This document shows positions 46,939 through 56,057 of a stretch of DNA of 64,000 nucleotides, piece after piece; positions within the stretch are counted from its first letter, which is position 1, and each line of letters begins with the position of its first letter. The position numbers and the translations under genes were made by a program. The stretch is from Clostridium sp. D43t1_170807_H7 (GTDB lineage: Bacteria > Bacillota > Clostridia > Clostridiales > Clostridiaceae), in assembly GCF_015555905.1 (NCBI RefSeq), contig NZ_JADNLK010000011.1, positions 59,642-123,641 of the forward strand, given 5' to 3'. The notes beneath the pieces were generated by a model, which saw nothing but the letters and a program-made list of their open reading frames with translations, was not told where the DNA came from and made no database searches.

Positions 46939-47801
46939 AGCTGGAAATAAAGAATTTAAGCAAGACGTATGTTAAAGGAAAGCCAAAGTCTTTAGATAAC
47001 TTAAGTACTGAATTTACTAGTGGTGTTTATGGTATATTAGGTCCAAATGGAGCTGGAAAATCTACATTAATGAATATAATTGCTGATAATATTAAAGCAG
47101 ATAGTGGTGAAGTATTATATAATGGAGAAAATATAATAGAATTAGGCAAAGATTTTAGAAATATATTAGGATATATGCCACAGCAGCAAGGAATTTATAA
47201 AAGTTTTACTGGGCGAAGATTTTTATGGTACATGGCATCTTTAAAAGGAATTCCTAAAAAAGAGGCAAAAGAAAGAATTGAAAATGTATTAAATTTAGTT
47301 AATTTGAAGGATCATGCTGATAAGAAGTTAGGAGCATATTCAGGAGGAATGAAACAAAGAATACTTATTGCTCAAGCATTACTTAATGATCCAGAAGTCT
47401 TGTTATTAGACGAGCCTACAGCTGGATTAGATCCTATGGAAAGAATAAGAATAAGAAATTTTATAAGTGAAATTGCTATAAATAAGATAGTTATTATCAC
47501 GACACATATAGTTTCAGATATACAGTATATATCTAAAGAAATTTTGCTTATGAACAAAGGTAAATTATTATTAAAGGACAATCCTGATACTATAGTAGAG
47601 AGTATGCAAGGAAAAGTATTTGAAGCTAGAATACAAGAAAATCAACTTAATAAAGTAAAAGAAAAATATAATATTAGTAATATTATAAAAACTAATGATG
47701 GATTATTAGCAAGAATAGTATCAGAAGATAAACCAAAGGAATTAAATATCAATGATGTAAAGAGTACCTTAGAGGATACTTATTTATATTATTTTAATTA
47801 G
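46935..47801 (+). CDS. ABC transporter ATP-binding protein
   Basis: A 288-residue ATPase with Walker A GPNGAGKST (about residue 36), Q-loop MPQQQGI, signature YSGGMKQR, Walker B VLLLDEPTAGLDP and switch His in TTHIVSD. The C-terminal 70 residues are those of the ABC-2 exporter subfamily (bacteriocin, antibiotic or sodium export types). The start ATG overlaps the permease TGA (ATGA), showing tight coupling. It probably exports or removes from the membrane a substrate connected with the lipoproteins and peptide upstream. Confidence 0.92.
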   Translation: MKLEIKNLSKTYVKGKPKSLDNLSTEFTSGVYGILGPNGAGKSTLMNIIADNIKADSGEVLYNGENIIELGKDFRNILGYMPQQQGIYKSFTGRRFLWYMASLKGIPKKEAKERIENVLNLVNLKDHADKKLGAYSGGMKQRILIAQALLNDPEVLLLDEPTAGLDPMERIRIRNFISEIAINKIVIITTHIVSDIQYISKEILLMNKGKLLLKDNPDTIVESMQGKVFEARIQENQLNKVKEKYNISNIIKTNDGLLARIVSEDKPKELNINDVKSTLEDTYLYYFN

Positions 47802-47913
47802 ATAAAGGTATATAGACGTTTTTATATAAGCTATAGATAAGAGAAATACTTTACAATAATAATTTGAATCTGTATAATTAATGTGTAATTTGTTAAAAAT
47901 AACTATAGTAATT

Positions 47914-48120
47914 GCGTTGAAGAGGAGCAGTAAATAGATATTTAATTTAAAGCGATTTAGGAATGGTGAGAGCCTAAAATTTAAAACTATTGAAGGAAAC
48001 CTTGGAGCAATAAAAATTAATAAGTATTTGAGTGGGTTAATAATTTATATTAACCAATTTAGGTGGTAACGCGGAATATAAGTTTTCGTCCTAATAATAT
48101 TTAGGATGGAAACTTTTTTA
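47914..48120 (+). ncRNA. T-box leader of gltX with terminator
   Basis: The T-box TTTAGGTGGTAACGCGG lies at 48058-48074. Upstream are the AGTA element (47930), the hairpin with GGTG (47964-47968) and a candidate Glu specifier GAA at 47992-47994. The terminator is AAGTTTTCGTCCTA paired with TAGGATGGAAACTT, ending in a T tract at 48114-48120. Uncharged tRNA-Glu would permit read-through into gltX. The 110 bases between the ABC gene and the leader are AT-rich promoter sequence. Confidence 0.92.
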
Positions 48121-48129
48121 TTTGGATAT

Positions 48130-48165
48130 AAATGGGTGTACCTCCGGGGAACAGCCATTTTTTTA
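48130..48165 (+). terminator. Second terminator-like hairpin just before gltX
   Basis: AAATGGGTG (48130-48138) pairs with CAGCCATTT (48152-48160) at eight of nine positions, with CCTCCGGGGAA inside, followed by seven T residues. It lies between the T-box terminator and the gltX ribosome site. Confidence 0.55.
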
Positions 48166-48190
48166 CATTATATATAAAGGAGAATTAAAT

Positions 48191-49852
48191 ATGGCATTTG
48201 AAAAGTTAGCTGAAATAATATTCCCTAATGTTGAACATGATAGAGAATATTACATAGCAAAATATCCAAAAAGAAACTTAAAAGAGGGTGCTAGAGTAAC
48301 TAGATATGCACCATCACCAACAGGATTCCAACATATAGGTGGAGTTTTTGCTGCATTAATCAATGAAAGATTAGCAAGCCAAAGTGAAGGTGTTTTCTAT
48401 TTAAGAATAGAAGATACAGACCAAAAAAGAGAAGTTGAAGGAGCTATTGAAGATACAATTGCAACTATGCATAACTTTGGAATGGACTTCAGCGAAGGAA
48501 TGACTGGTCAAGAAACTTCAAAAGGAGAATACGGTCCATATAGACAAAGTGAAAGAGCTGAAATATACAGAACTTTTGCTAAGGATTTATTATTAAAAGG
48601 TTTAGCATACCCAGATTTCTGTACTCCAGAAGAATTAGCAGCATTAAGAGAAGAACAAATTGCTAATAAAATAACTCCAGGATACTATGGAGAATATGCT
48701 AAATACAGAAATATTACTGAAGAGGAAGCTATTGAAAGAATAAATAATGGTGAAACTTATATTTTAAGATTAAAATCACCAGGAAACATTGAAAATAGAG
48801 TAGAATTCCACGATTTAATAAAGGGAGACATATCTTTCCCAGAAAATAATCAAGACGTAGTTTTAATAAAAGGTGATGGACTTCCAACATATCACTTTGC
48901 ACATGCTATAGATGACTATCTAATGAGAACTACAGATGTAATAAGAGGAGAAGAATGGTTATCATCACTTCCAATACACGTTCAATTATTTGAAGTATTA
49001 GGATTTGAAAGACCAAACTATGCTCATATTCCAACAATAATGAAACAAGAAGGTGGATCTAAGAGAAAGCTTTCTAAGAGAAAAGATGCTGAAGCAGCTG
49101 TTTCTTACTATAATGAAGTTGGATATCCAGTAGTATGTGTTATTGAATACTTATTAAACATAGTAAACTCAAGTTATGAAGAATGGAGAGCAGAAAATCC
49201 AACTGCTGATTATCATGAATTCCATGTTGCTTTAGAAAAAATGAGTAAGAGTGGAGCATTATTTGATTTAGTAAAATTAAATGACGTTTCTAAAGATGTT
49301 ATAGCTAGAATGCCAGCAGATAAAGTATATGAACAATATACTGCATGGGCTAAGCAATATGACGAAGAAATGTATAACCTAGTAACTTCAAATGAAGCTA
49401 TGGCTAGAGAAATATTTAATATAGATAAAGAAGGTCCAAAGCCAAGAAAAGACTTTGCTAAGTGGGATGAAGTTAAAGATAAAATATTCTACTTCTTTGA
49501 TGAATTATTCTATAATGAAACTGCTGAACAAGTAGAATTACCAAAGACTTTATCTTTAGAAAATGCTAAAGCTATAATTGAAGAATATGCAAAGAAGTTT
49601 ACTTTCAATATAGGAAGCCAAGAAAATTGGTTTGAAGAATTAAAAGTGATTGGAGCAGAGCTTGGATACTGTGCAAATAGAAAAGAGTTCAAGGCTAATC
49701 CAGATGCATATAAGGGTATGATTTCTGATGTTGCAGGAGCTGTAAGAAGTGCACTATCACATAGAACAAATACTCCAGATCTTTATACTTTAATGCAAAT
49801 CATGGGTGAAGAAAGAGTTAGAGAAAGATTTAATAAATTTTTAAGTTTATAA
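48191..49852 (+). CDS. gltX: Glutamate-tRNA ligase
   Basis: A 553-residue class I synthetase that charges tRNA-Glu. Seen: the HIGH-type motif in [25 protein letters not shown], and the KMSKS-type motif [11 protein letters not shown]. It is of the longer clostridial form. AAAGGAG precedes the ATG at 48191; the frame extends back to 48122 into the leader but without a site. Controlled by the T-box upstream. A terminator follows. Confidence 0.96.
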   Translation: MAFEKLAEIIFPNVEHDREYYIAKYPKRNLKEGARVTRYAPSPTGFQHIGGVFAALINERLASQSEGVFYLRIEDTDQKREVEGAIEDTIATMHNFGMDFSEGMTGQETSKGEYGPYRQSERAEIYRTFAKDLLLKGLAYPDFCTPEELAALREEQIANKITPGYYGEYAKYRNITEEEAIERINNGETYILRLKSPGNIENRVEFHDLIKGDISFPENNQDVVLIKGDGLPTYHFAHAIDDYLMRTTDVIRGEEWLSSLPIHVQLFEVLGFERPNYAHIPTIMKQEGGSKRKLSKRKDAEAAVSYYNEVGYPVVCVIEYLLNIVNSSYEEWRAENPTADYHEFHVALEKMSKSGALFDLVKLNDVSKDVIARMPADKVYEQYTAWAKQYDEEMYNLVTSNEAMAREIFNIDKEGPKPRKDFAKWDEVKDKIFYFFDELFYNETAEQVELPKTLSLENAKAIIEEYAKKFTFNIGSQENWFEELKVIGAELGYCANRKEFKANPDAYKGMISDVAGAVRSALSHRTNTPDLYTLMQIMGEERVRERFNKFLSL

Positions 49853-49860
49853 TAAAGGGA

Positions 49861-49908
49861 GCTGTATTTAGATTGAAATTATTAATTTAATCTAAATACA
49901 GCATTTTT
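49861..49908 (+). terminator. Intrinsic terminator after gltX
   Basis: GCTGTATTTAGATT (49861-49874) pairs with AATCTAAATACAGC (49889-49902), followed by ATTTTTAT. Confidence 0.9.
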
Positions 49909-50024
49909 ATACTAATTTATATTTATTATATTACATAATTAAGCTTAATCTGAATATATTGGTATGTATTATATTATTTAAAATTCATAAAATAATACCG
50001 AAAAATATAATTGGAGGTAATATT

Positions 50025-50171
50025 ATGAACAATATGAATAATAAAAATCAAAGTAATTCAGCTATGACTAACAATGCACAACAAGGTATGAATAGTAGTG
50101 CTCAAATTGATGCAAATATTGAAGCATATAAAAAAGCACAACAAAATTCAAATCAAAATTCTATGCAATAA
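50025..50171 (+). CDS. Small Asn/Gln-rich protein (48 aa)
   Basis: A 48-residue hydrophilic protein, MNNMNNKNQSN... ending NSNQNSMQ, nearly one half Asn and Gln, with no membrane segment. GGAGG lies 8-12 bases before the ATG, and a clean terminator follows at 50184. CATAAAATA at 49986-49994 matches the -10 pattern CATAnnnTA of the mother-cell sporulation factor sigma-K (sigma-E is similar), so a spore-related role is possible. Family not recognised. Confidence 0.6.
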   Translation: MNNMNNKNQSNSAMTNNAQQGMNSSAQIDANIEAYKKAQQNSNQNSMQ

Positions 50172-50183
50172 AATATTTCAAAT

Positions 50184-50219
50184 AAAAACTTTCTATTTTT
50201 ATAGAAAGTTTTTATTTTG
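50184..50219. terminator. Intrinsic terminator after the Asn/Gln-rich gene
   Basis: AAAAACTTTCTAT pairs with ATAGAAAGTTTTT over a TTTT loop. T-rich on the plus strand and nearly symmetrical. Confidence 0.88.
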
Positions 50220-50439
50220 TAGAAATATTATTAAAGGTGCTAAATTTAATTTGTATTGGGTAAAAAGATAAATTAGATTATATTATAGAAAAAATGAGAA
50301 GCTCTCGCTAATAGCAACAATTAATACAAGGTATCAAAGTAATTATAATGTATAAACTATTATTGTAGTGGTGGTAGAACTAAGTATTAGACTTGGTTGT
50401 ATCAGGACTAAATTTAACAGAATATTGGAGGTAAATGTT

Positions 50440-50643
50440 ATGAGTAAACATTCAAATTGTGGATGTCATACAGAAGGAAAAAGTGATTGTGAATCAACTT
50501 GTGGATGTGGATGCAATAGTGGTGCACCAAAATCTGCAGTAAATAATCAATGGGCATCACCTGCAAGTGTAAAATCAAATATTACTGATAAATGTAAATG
50601 TGAGAAAAAAGAAAAAACTGAAACAAATAACCAATGGTGCTAA
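50440..50643 (+). CDS. Small cysteine-rich protein (67 aa)
   Basis: A 67-residue protein with nine cysteines and two histidines: SNCGCHTEG, SDCESTCGCGCNSG, DKCKCEKK and a C-terminal NNQWC; the motif NNQW also occurs at about residue 38. It has no signal peptide. It could bind metal or cross-link into the spore surface, where Cys-rich proteins are common in clostridia; a modified-peptide precursor is less likely as no modifying enzymes lie nearby. TTGGAGG precedes the ATG at 50440. The 220 bases upstream (50220-50439) show nothing I can name. Confidence 0.65.
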   Translation: MSKHSNCGCHTEGKSDCESTCGCGCNSGAPKSAVNNQWASPASVKSNITDKCKCEKKEKTETNNQWC

Positions 50644-50751
50644 ATTAAGAAAATATAAATTTTTTAAATTATAACAATAAGTACTAGTATTAAATTAATA
50701 ATATAGTGCAAACTAATATCGATAAGAGTGTTAGGAGGGTAGACCAATGGG

Positions 50752-50904
50752 ATGAATGATAATAAAAAGAAAATTTATACTTATAAAAGTGAAGACAATC
50801 ATTTAAGTTCTCAATATTGGGATATAGACTGTGATTGTAATTTGTTAAACGATTTAACTGGTGATTATGGGTTCCATGAAGATAGAGGAACTCTAAAAAA
50901 ATGA
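50752..50904 (+). CDS. Hypothetical small protein (50 aa)
   Basis: The frame runs MNDNKKKIYTYKSEDN, DIDCDCNLLNDL, HEDRGTLKK and stops with TGA. It is acidic to neutral, with a CDC motif and no membrane segment. GGAGGG lies 13 bases before the ATG, a little far; a closer ATG at 50747 reads only Met-Gly-stop and overlaps it. Weak but plausible coding. No family recognised. Confidence 0.4.
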   Translation: MNDNKKKIYTYKSEDNHLSSQYWDIDCDCNLLNDLTGDYGFHEDRGTLKK

Positions 50905-50989
50905 TTATATAAGTGGCGACTTGTGTGTACCTGATTATAAAATTATAAAAATTACTGTGTATGAAACCTCAAAGACACTCACTATACCT

Positions 50990-51033
50990 AATTAAAATAA
51001 GAGAAAGGCAAATGCCTTTCTCTTATTTTAATT
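50990..51033. terminator. Bidirectional terminator between small gene and glnS
   Basis: A 21-base perfect inverted repeat (AATTAAAATAAGAGAAAGGCA at its left arm is 50990-51010; right arm 51013-51033) with A/T-rich outer ends. The last codon and stop of glnS lie inside the right arm. Confidence 0.88.
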
Positions 51034-52684
51034 TAAATGAAGATTTTAAAGAAACTATTCTATTAAATACTAATTTTTCAGGTGTAGTATATTTAGAGTC
51101 TACATTAAAGAACCCATTTCTAACCATTTGGAATTTATCTTGAGGTTTAGCATTTTCTACAGCTGTTGGCTCTATAAATCCTTGTAAAACCTCCATAGAA
51201 TTTGGATTTATTTGTTCTAAGAAGTGTTTACCTTCATTTTCAGGAGCATCATCTAAAATTAAAGGTTCATATAATCTAAATTCAGCAGGTACACAATTAT
51301 TTGCATCTACCCAGTGAATAGTTCCTTTAACTTTTCTTCCTGTAAATCCAGAACCACTCTTAGTTTCAGGATCATAAGTACAATGAATTTCAGTTACATT
51401 ACCATTTTCATCTTTAATTACTTCATTACATTTAACAAAGTAAGCACCCATTAATCTAACTTCATTTCCAGGGAATAATCTGAAATATTTCTTTATTGGA
51501 ACTTCCATAAAGTCTTCTTGTTCAACATATAATTCTCTTGAGAATGGAACTAATCTCTTACCAAAAGACTCATCCTTAGCATTATTACTAACTTCAAGCA
51601 TTTCAGTTTGCCCTTCTGGATAGTTAGTAATAACTAATTTTAAAGGTCTTAAAACTGCCATTGCATTAGGTGCCTTCATTTGTAAATCTTCTCTTACAAA
51701 ATAATCAAGCATTTGAGAGTCTACTGTAGAGTTAGCTTTAGCAACACCAATTGCAGCACAGAAGTTCTTTAAGGCCTCTGGAGTACATCCTCTTCTTCTT
51801 AAACCAGATATAGTAGGCATTCTTGGATCATCCCATCCATCAACAATACCTTCATCAACTAATTGTTTAAGTTTTCTTTTACTCATAACTGTGTTAGTCA
51901 TGTTTAATCTAGCAAATTCAATTTGTCTAGGTTGAGCTTCCATTTCACACTCTCTAACAACCCAATCATATAAAGGTCTATGATCTTCAAATTCTAAAGT
52001 ACAAATAGAGTGAGTTACCTTTTCTATAGCATCTTCTAATGGATGAGCGAAGTCATACATAGGATAGATGCACCATTTGTCTCCTGTATTATGGTGAGTT
52101 GCATGAGCAATTCTATAGATAATAGGATCTCTCATATTCATATTAGGAGAAGACATATCAATCTTAGCTCTTAAAACTTTTTCTCCATCTTTAAATTCAC
52201 CGTTCTTCATTCTTTCAAATAAATCTAGGTTCTCTTCTACAGATCTATTTCTATATGGGCTTTCTTTACCAGGTTGAGTTAAAGTACCTCTGTATTCTTT
52301 AGCTTCTTCTGGAGTTAAATCACAAACATAAGCTAATCCTTTCTTTATTAAAAGAACTGCTCTGTTGTACATTTCATCAAAATAATCTGATGCAAAGTAA
52401 AGTTCATCCCAGTTTCCACCAAGCCATTTTACATCTTCCTTTATTGATTCAACATATTCAGTATCTTCTTTTACTGGGTTAGTATCATCAAATCTAAGAT
52501 GAGTTTTACCTTTGAATTCTTCAGCTAAACCAAAGTTTAAAAGTATAGATTTTGCATGACCTATATGAAGATATCCATTTGGTTCTGGTGGGAAACGAGT
52601 TATTATTTCTTTGTGTTTTCCGCTTTCTAAATCATCTACTATTATATTTCTTATAAAATTAGAAGAATTAATTTCAGTTGACAT
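51023..52684 (-). CDS. glnS: Glutamine-tRNA ligase
   Basis: A 553-residue class I synthetase that charges tRNA-Gln directly. Seen: [16 protein letters not shown] with the HIGH motif, [12 protein letters not shown], and [12 protein letters not shown] with the KMSKS-type motif, followed by the anticodon-binding beta-barrels. AGGAGAGG precedes the ATG. Having GlnRS is uncommon in Firmicutes as a whole but usual for many Clostridium species. The 305 bases between this and the DUF1540 gene (52685-52989) contain both promoters and no named element. Confidence 0.96.
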   Translation of the reverse strand: MSTEINSSNFIRNIIVDDLESGKHKEIITRFPPEPNGYLHIGHAKSILLNFGLAEEFKGKTHLRFDDTNPVKEDTEYVESIKEDVKWLGGNWDELYFASDYFDEMYNRAVLLIKKGLAYVCDLTPEEAKEYRGTLTQPGKESPYRNRSVEENLDLFERMKNGEFKDGEKVLRAKIDMSSPNMNMRDPIIYRIAHATHHNTGDKWCIYPMYDFAHPLEDAIEKVTHSICTLEFEDHRPLYDWVVRECEMEAQPRQIEFARLNMTNTVMSKRKLKQLVDEGIVDGWDDPRMPTISGLRRRGCTPEALKNFCAAIGVAKANSTVDSQMLDYFVREDLQMKAPNAMAVLRPLKLVITNYPEGQTEMLEVSNNAKDESFGKRLVPFSRELYVEQEDFMEVPIKKYFRLFPGNEVRLMGAYFVKCNEVIKDENGNVTEIHCTYDPETKSGSGFTGRKVKGTIHWVDANNCVPAEFRLYEPLILDDAPENEGKHFLEQINPNSMEVLQGFIEPTAVENAKPQDKFQMVRNGFFNVDSKYTTPEKLVFNRIVSLKSSFKLK

Positions 52685-52989
52685 AGTTTACCTCTCCTAT
52701 TAACGATTAATTTTAAGTTAAAAATATTTATATAAGAATAAAAATTATTCTATAAAAAATAATTATTTCCTAATTATATAACATTTATAACATATATTTT
52801 GGCTATTACTAATAATTTTAATCGAATATAAGTAAAAAATAAAGTGGCTTATAGAAAAAGTTAGCTAATTACTAGAGAGGAAGTAAGAGTAATATCATTT
52901 ATACATTATTTAAAATTAGAACAAAGTATAAAAAGGTAATATTAATAAGATAATATTATCTGAAATAGTATTTTATCGGAGGATTAAAA

Positions 52990-53310
52990 ATGAATAACTT
53001 AGTATGTAGTGTTAATACATGTACTCATAATCAAAATAATTTATGTTGTAGAGAAGTTATAAAAGTTGCAGGCAAAAATACAATTACTGCAAAATTTACA
53101 AGTTGTGAAAATTTTAGAAGAAGTCAAGGAGAACTTACTAATAATATACAATCACCTAAAAATTTATTAAATGTATTATGTGAAGCAGAAAATTGTAAAT
53201 ATAATAATAATCAGAAATGTGAAGCTGGCAATATAAGTATAGAAGGCTCTTATGCCTTATCAGAAATACAGACTGAATGTGCAACTTTTTCATCAAAAAT
53301 AGATAAGTAA
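52990..53310 (+). CDS. DUF1540 protein with two domains
   Basis: A 106-residue protein with two cysteine-based repeats: LVCSVNTCTHNQNNLCCREVIKV with TSCENF, then VLCEAENCKYNNNQKCEAGNISI with TECATF. This C-x5-C-x(5-6)-C pattern marks DUF1540, a small clostridial domain thought to bind metal. Function unknown; many members appear in spore-forming species. CGGAGG precedes the ATG. Single gene with its own terminator. Confidence 0.85.
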   Translation: MNNLVCSVNTCTHNQNNLCCREVIKVAGKNTITAKFTSCENFRRSQGELTNNIQSPKNLLNVLCEAENCKYNNNQKCEAGNISIEGSYALSEIQTECATFSSKIDK

Positions 53311-53318
53311 AAATAAAA

Positions 53319-53342
53319 GGCTAGTTTAACTAGCTTTTTTAT
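53319..53342 (+). terminator. Intrinsic terminator after the DUF1540 gene
   Basis: GGCTAGTT pairs with AACTAGC(T) at 53319-53335, followed by TTTTTT. Confidence 0.9.
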
Positions 53343-53415
53343 TTTTACAATAATGTTTACATTAACTGGAGAATAAAATAAAATAAATATATTAATATAA
53401 AAGGAAAAGGATTGT

Positions 53416-54270
53416 ATGAGTATAAACTATTTTAAAGATTTGAATAAAGAAAAAATAGAAATAAAGCCAATAAATTTTTGGCAAGCATTGGGACTATCAT
53501 TTTTATTTGATATAGTGCTTATGTTTTTGAATACTCCGACAGATGTATTTTATAGTGTTTTAAGTGAGGTAGGAGTTGATACATATACTGATTTTTGGTA
53601 TATTATATCAACATTATTATCATGTATTTATCAATTTGGAACTCTTTTAATTATTATTGTATTTATAAATAGAAACTTTCATATATCAAATGATATTAGT
53701 AATAGTTTTGAAATAAGAAAAAGAGATTATTTAGTTGTATCATTATTAATTATTTCATATATATTTATTACTTATGGATGGTTTGATTATATATTATTCT
53801 TAATCCCCACAGGAGATATGTTTGAATCTGCAGTTGAATACTTTAATTCATTGCCAATAGTAATATTGTTAATAGAAACTTGTGTAATTGCACCTATTTT
53901 TGAAGAAACTTTATATAGGGGAATATTATTAAAGGGATTAATAAATAAGTATAATAGCAAAAAGGCTATAGTTTATTCAGCATTAATTTTTGGGATAGCA
54001 CATTTAAATGTACCACAAGGTATTAATGCCTTTTTATTAGGATTAATATTAGGAACTGTATTTTATTATACTAGGTCAATTTATTTATGTATGACCATGC
54101 ATTTTACAAATAATTTTTTAGTTAATTTTGTTTATTATCCTACAAGTGAAATATGGACAACTATATTATTTATTGCTGTGCCTATAATAGGTTTGGTATT
54201 AATGGTTTTATGTTTTAAGATATTAAATTTAAAAGAACGAGCTAAAAAAGAAATAAATATTTATGAATAG
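53416..54270 (+). CDS. CPBP family intramembrane glutamic endopeptidase
   Basis: A 284-residue membrane protein with about seven helices. The catalytic motifs are EETLYRGILLKG near residue 160, FGIAHLNVPQG near 195 and HFTNNFLVNF near 230. Substrate unknown. It is the second CPBP protein of the window and is not close in sequence to the first. AAAGGAAAAGG precedes the ATG. Confidence 0.87.
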   Translation: MSINYFKDLNKEKIEIKPINFWQALGLSFLFDIVLMFLNTPTDVFYSVLSEVGVDTYTDFWYIISTLLSCIYQFGTLLIIIVFINRNFHISNDISNSFEIRKRDYLVVSLLIISYIFITYGWFDYILFLIPTGDMFESAVEYFNSLPIVILLIETCVIAPIFEETLYRGILLKGLINKYNSKKAIVYSALIFGIAHLNVPQGINAFLLGLILGTVFYYTRSIYLCMTMHFTNNFLVNFVYYPTSEIWTTILFIAVPIIGLVLMVLCFKILNLKERAKKEINIYE

Positions 54271-54275
54271 CATAG

Positions 54276-54309
54276 AAGGCGTTTATCTGTTAAAGGTAAA
54301 TGCCTTTAA
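54276..54309 (+). terminator. Terminator-like hairpin after the CPBP gene
   Basis: AAGGCGTTTATCT pairs with AGGTAAATGCCTT (54276-54288 and 54294-54306). The T tract is short, so termination may be partial. Confidence 0.6.
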
Positions 54310-54329
54310 TATAAAGTTTGGGGTGTAAT

Positions 54330-55358
54330 ATGAAGATAGGATTAATAGGTTTTGGTGGAGTAGGACAAGCATTAATAAAGTTATTAGTAGAAAAGAAAAA
54401 CTATATTTTTGAAAAATATAACGTAGATATAAAAGTAAAATATATAATAAAAAGTGATGGTGGAATCTATAAAGCAAATAGTATTGATTTAGAAGAATTA
54501 CTTGAATTTATTAATAAAGGCAAAAGTATTAAAGAACATATATCATGGAAAGATAATTTAAGTATTGATGAAGTAATAAAAAATAATGATATTGATACTT
54601 TGGTAGAATTAACATCTACTAATATAGAAACTGGTGAGCCTGGATTAACACATATAAAAAGAGCATTAGAGAGCAGAATAAATGTTGTTACAGGTAACAA
54701 GGGCCCTATTATATTAAAATATAAAAAATTAAAAGAAATTGCTGATAAAAATTCAGTAAAACTTAAGGTAGGTTGTACAACTGGAGGAGCATTGCCTTCA
54801 ATTAATGGAGGCTTATATGATGTTGCGGGTAGTGAGATACAATCTATTGCAGGTATATTAAATGGAACGACAAATTATATATTAAGTAAAATGTCAATGG
54901 AGGAAGTGAGTTATGAAGAGGCTTTAACTCAAGCACAAAAAGATGGAATAGCAGAAGCTAATCCAAGTCTTGATGTTTTAGGATATGATACTGCATGTAA
55001 GATAGTAATATTAGCTAATGTTCTTATGGATGCAAATATGAAATTAGAAGATATAGAAGTAAAGGGTATAACAGAAGTTAAACTAGAAACAATAAAAGAG
55101 GCTCAAAAAGAAAATAAAAAGTTAAAATTAATAGGGAAAGTTCAGAGAGAAGATAATATAGTAAAAGCTTATGTAAGACTAATAGAAATAAAGGAAGATC
55201 ATCCACTTTATTTTGTTGATTATAAAAATAAGGGAGTTTGTTTTAAAACTGATACATTAGGAGATATAAGTATAATTGGAGGAGCTTCTGGTACAATGAA
55301 TGCAGCAGCGTCAATATTAAGGGATATTGTTTTAATTAAAGAGAGAGTTTTAGAATAA
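54330..55358 (+). CDS. Homoserine dehydrogenase, short form
   Basis: A 342-residue NAD(P)-dependent oxidoreductase that would reduce aspartate semialdehyde to homoserine. Seen: IGLIGFGGVGQALIKLL at the N terminus, VVTGNKGPI, the substrate region GCTTGGALPSINGG and GILNGTTNYILSKM. It ends after the catalytic domain, so there is no ACT regulatory domain. ATG at 54330 with GGGGTG before it. A second homoserine dehydrogenase lies 2.4 kb downstream. 5-formyl-THF cyclo-ligase follows. Confidence 0.85.
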   Translation: MKIGLIGFGGVGQALIKLLVEKKNYIFEKYNVDIKVKYIIKSDGGIYKANSIDLEELLEFINKGKSIKEHISWKDNLSIDEVIKNNDIDTLVELTSTNIETGEPGLTHIKRALESRINVVTGNKGPIILKYKKLKEIADKNSVKLKVGCTTGGALPSINGGLYDVAGSEIQSIAGILNGTTNYILSKMSMEEVSYEEALTQAQKDGIAEANPSLDVLGYDTACKIVILANVLMDANMKLEDIEVKGITEVKLETIKEAQKENKKLKLIGKVQREDNIVKAYVRLIEIKEDHPLYFVDYKNKGVCFKTDTLGDISIIGGASGTMNAAASILRDIVLIKERVLE

Positions 55359-55415
55359 TTTATTTAATAATATAAAATAAGTAATATAGTAAAGGTTATA
55401 TGGGGGATAATATTA

Positions 55416-55988
55416 ATGGATAAGAAAAGTATAAGAAAAAATATAATAAACAAAAGAAATGATTTATCTTTAGATATTAAAATTGAATATGATATTTGTA
55501 TATTTAGTGAATTAATAAATTGTGAGTTTTATAAAAATTCTAAGAAAATATTCACTTATGTAAGTTTCGGCTCTGAGGTTGATACTATTGAATTTATAAA
55601 ATATGCTTTAAATGATAATAAAGAAATCTATGTTCCTAAGACTGATAAGGTTAATAAAGAAATGGTAGCAATGAGAATTAACAGTTTGGATAACATGATT
55701 GTGGATAAGTGGGGAATACTTGAGCCAAAACATGTGGATAAAGATAAAATATGTGAAAATTTTGATTTAATAATAATGCCAGGTGTGGCTTTTGATAGAA
55801 GAGGAAATAGAATAGGTTATGGTGGAGGATATTATGATAAATATTTTTCACACATTAAAGATGAAAGTAATAAGATAGTATTAGCTTATGATTTTCAGAT
55901 AGTAAATAGTATCGAGAATGAAGCTCATGATATTAAAGTGAATTGTATAATAACTAATAATGAATTTATAAAAATTGATGAAATTTAA
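55416..55988 (+). CDS. 5-formyltetrahydrofolate cyclo-ligase family protein
   Basis: A 190-residue ATP-dependent enzyme that converts 5-formyl-THF to 5,10-methenyl-THF. Seen: a basic N terminus (KKSIRKNIINKRNDL), IFTYVSFGSEVDT, and the nucleotide loop MPGVAFDRRGNRIGYGGGYYDKYF. Full family length. TGGGGG precedes the ATG. It lies between homoserine dehydrogenase and the SAM-regulated metY, consistent with one-carbon and methionine metabolism. Confidence 0.93.
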   Translation: MDKKSIRKNIINKRNDLSLDIKIEYDICIFSELINCEFYKNSKKIFTYVSFGSEVDTIEFIKYALNDNKEIYVPKTDKVNKEMVAMRINSLDNMIVDKWGILEPKHVDKDKICENFDLIIMPGVAFDRRGNRIGYGGGYYDKYFSHIKDESNKIVLAYDFQIVNSIENEAHDIKVNCIITNNEFIKIDEI

Positions 55989-56057
55989 AAAAATAAAACA
56001 AATTACTTGAAAAAATATTCCATATGTGTATAATAAAGATAACAAATTAAATAAAAA

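Noticed and set aside
50961..51143. Plus-strand frame of 60 codons over the end of glnS
   Set aside because: It runs through the bidirectional terminator and the antisense of glnS, without a ribosome site.
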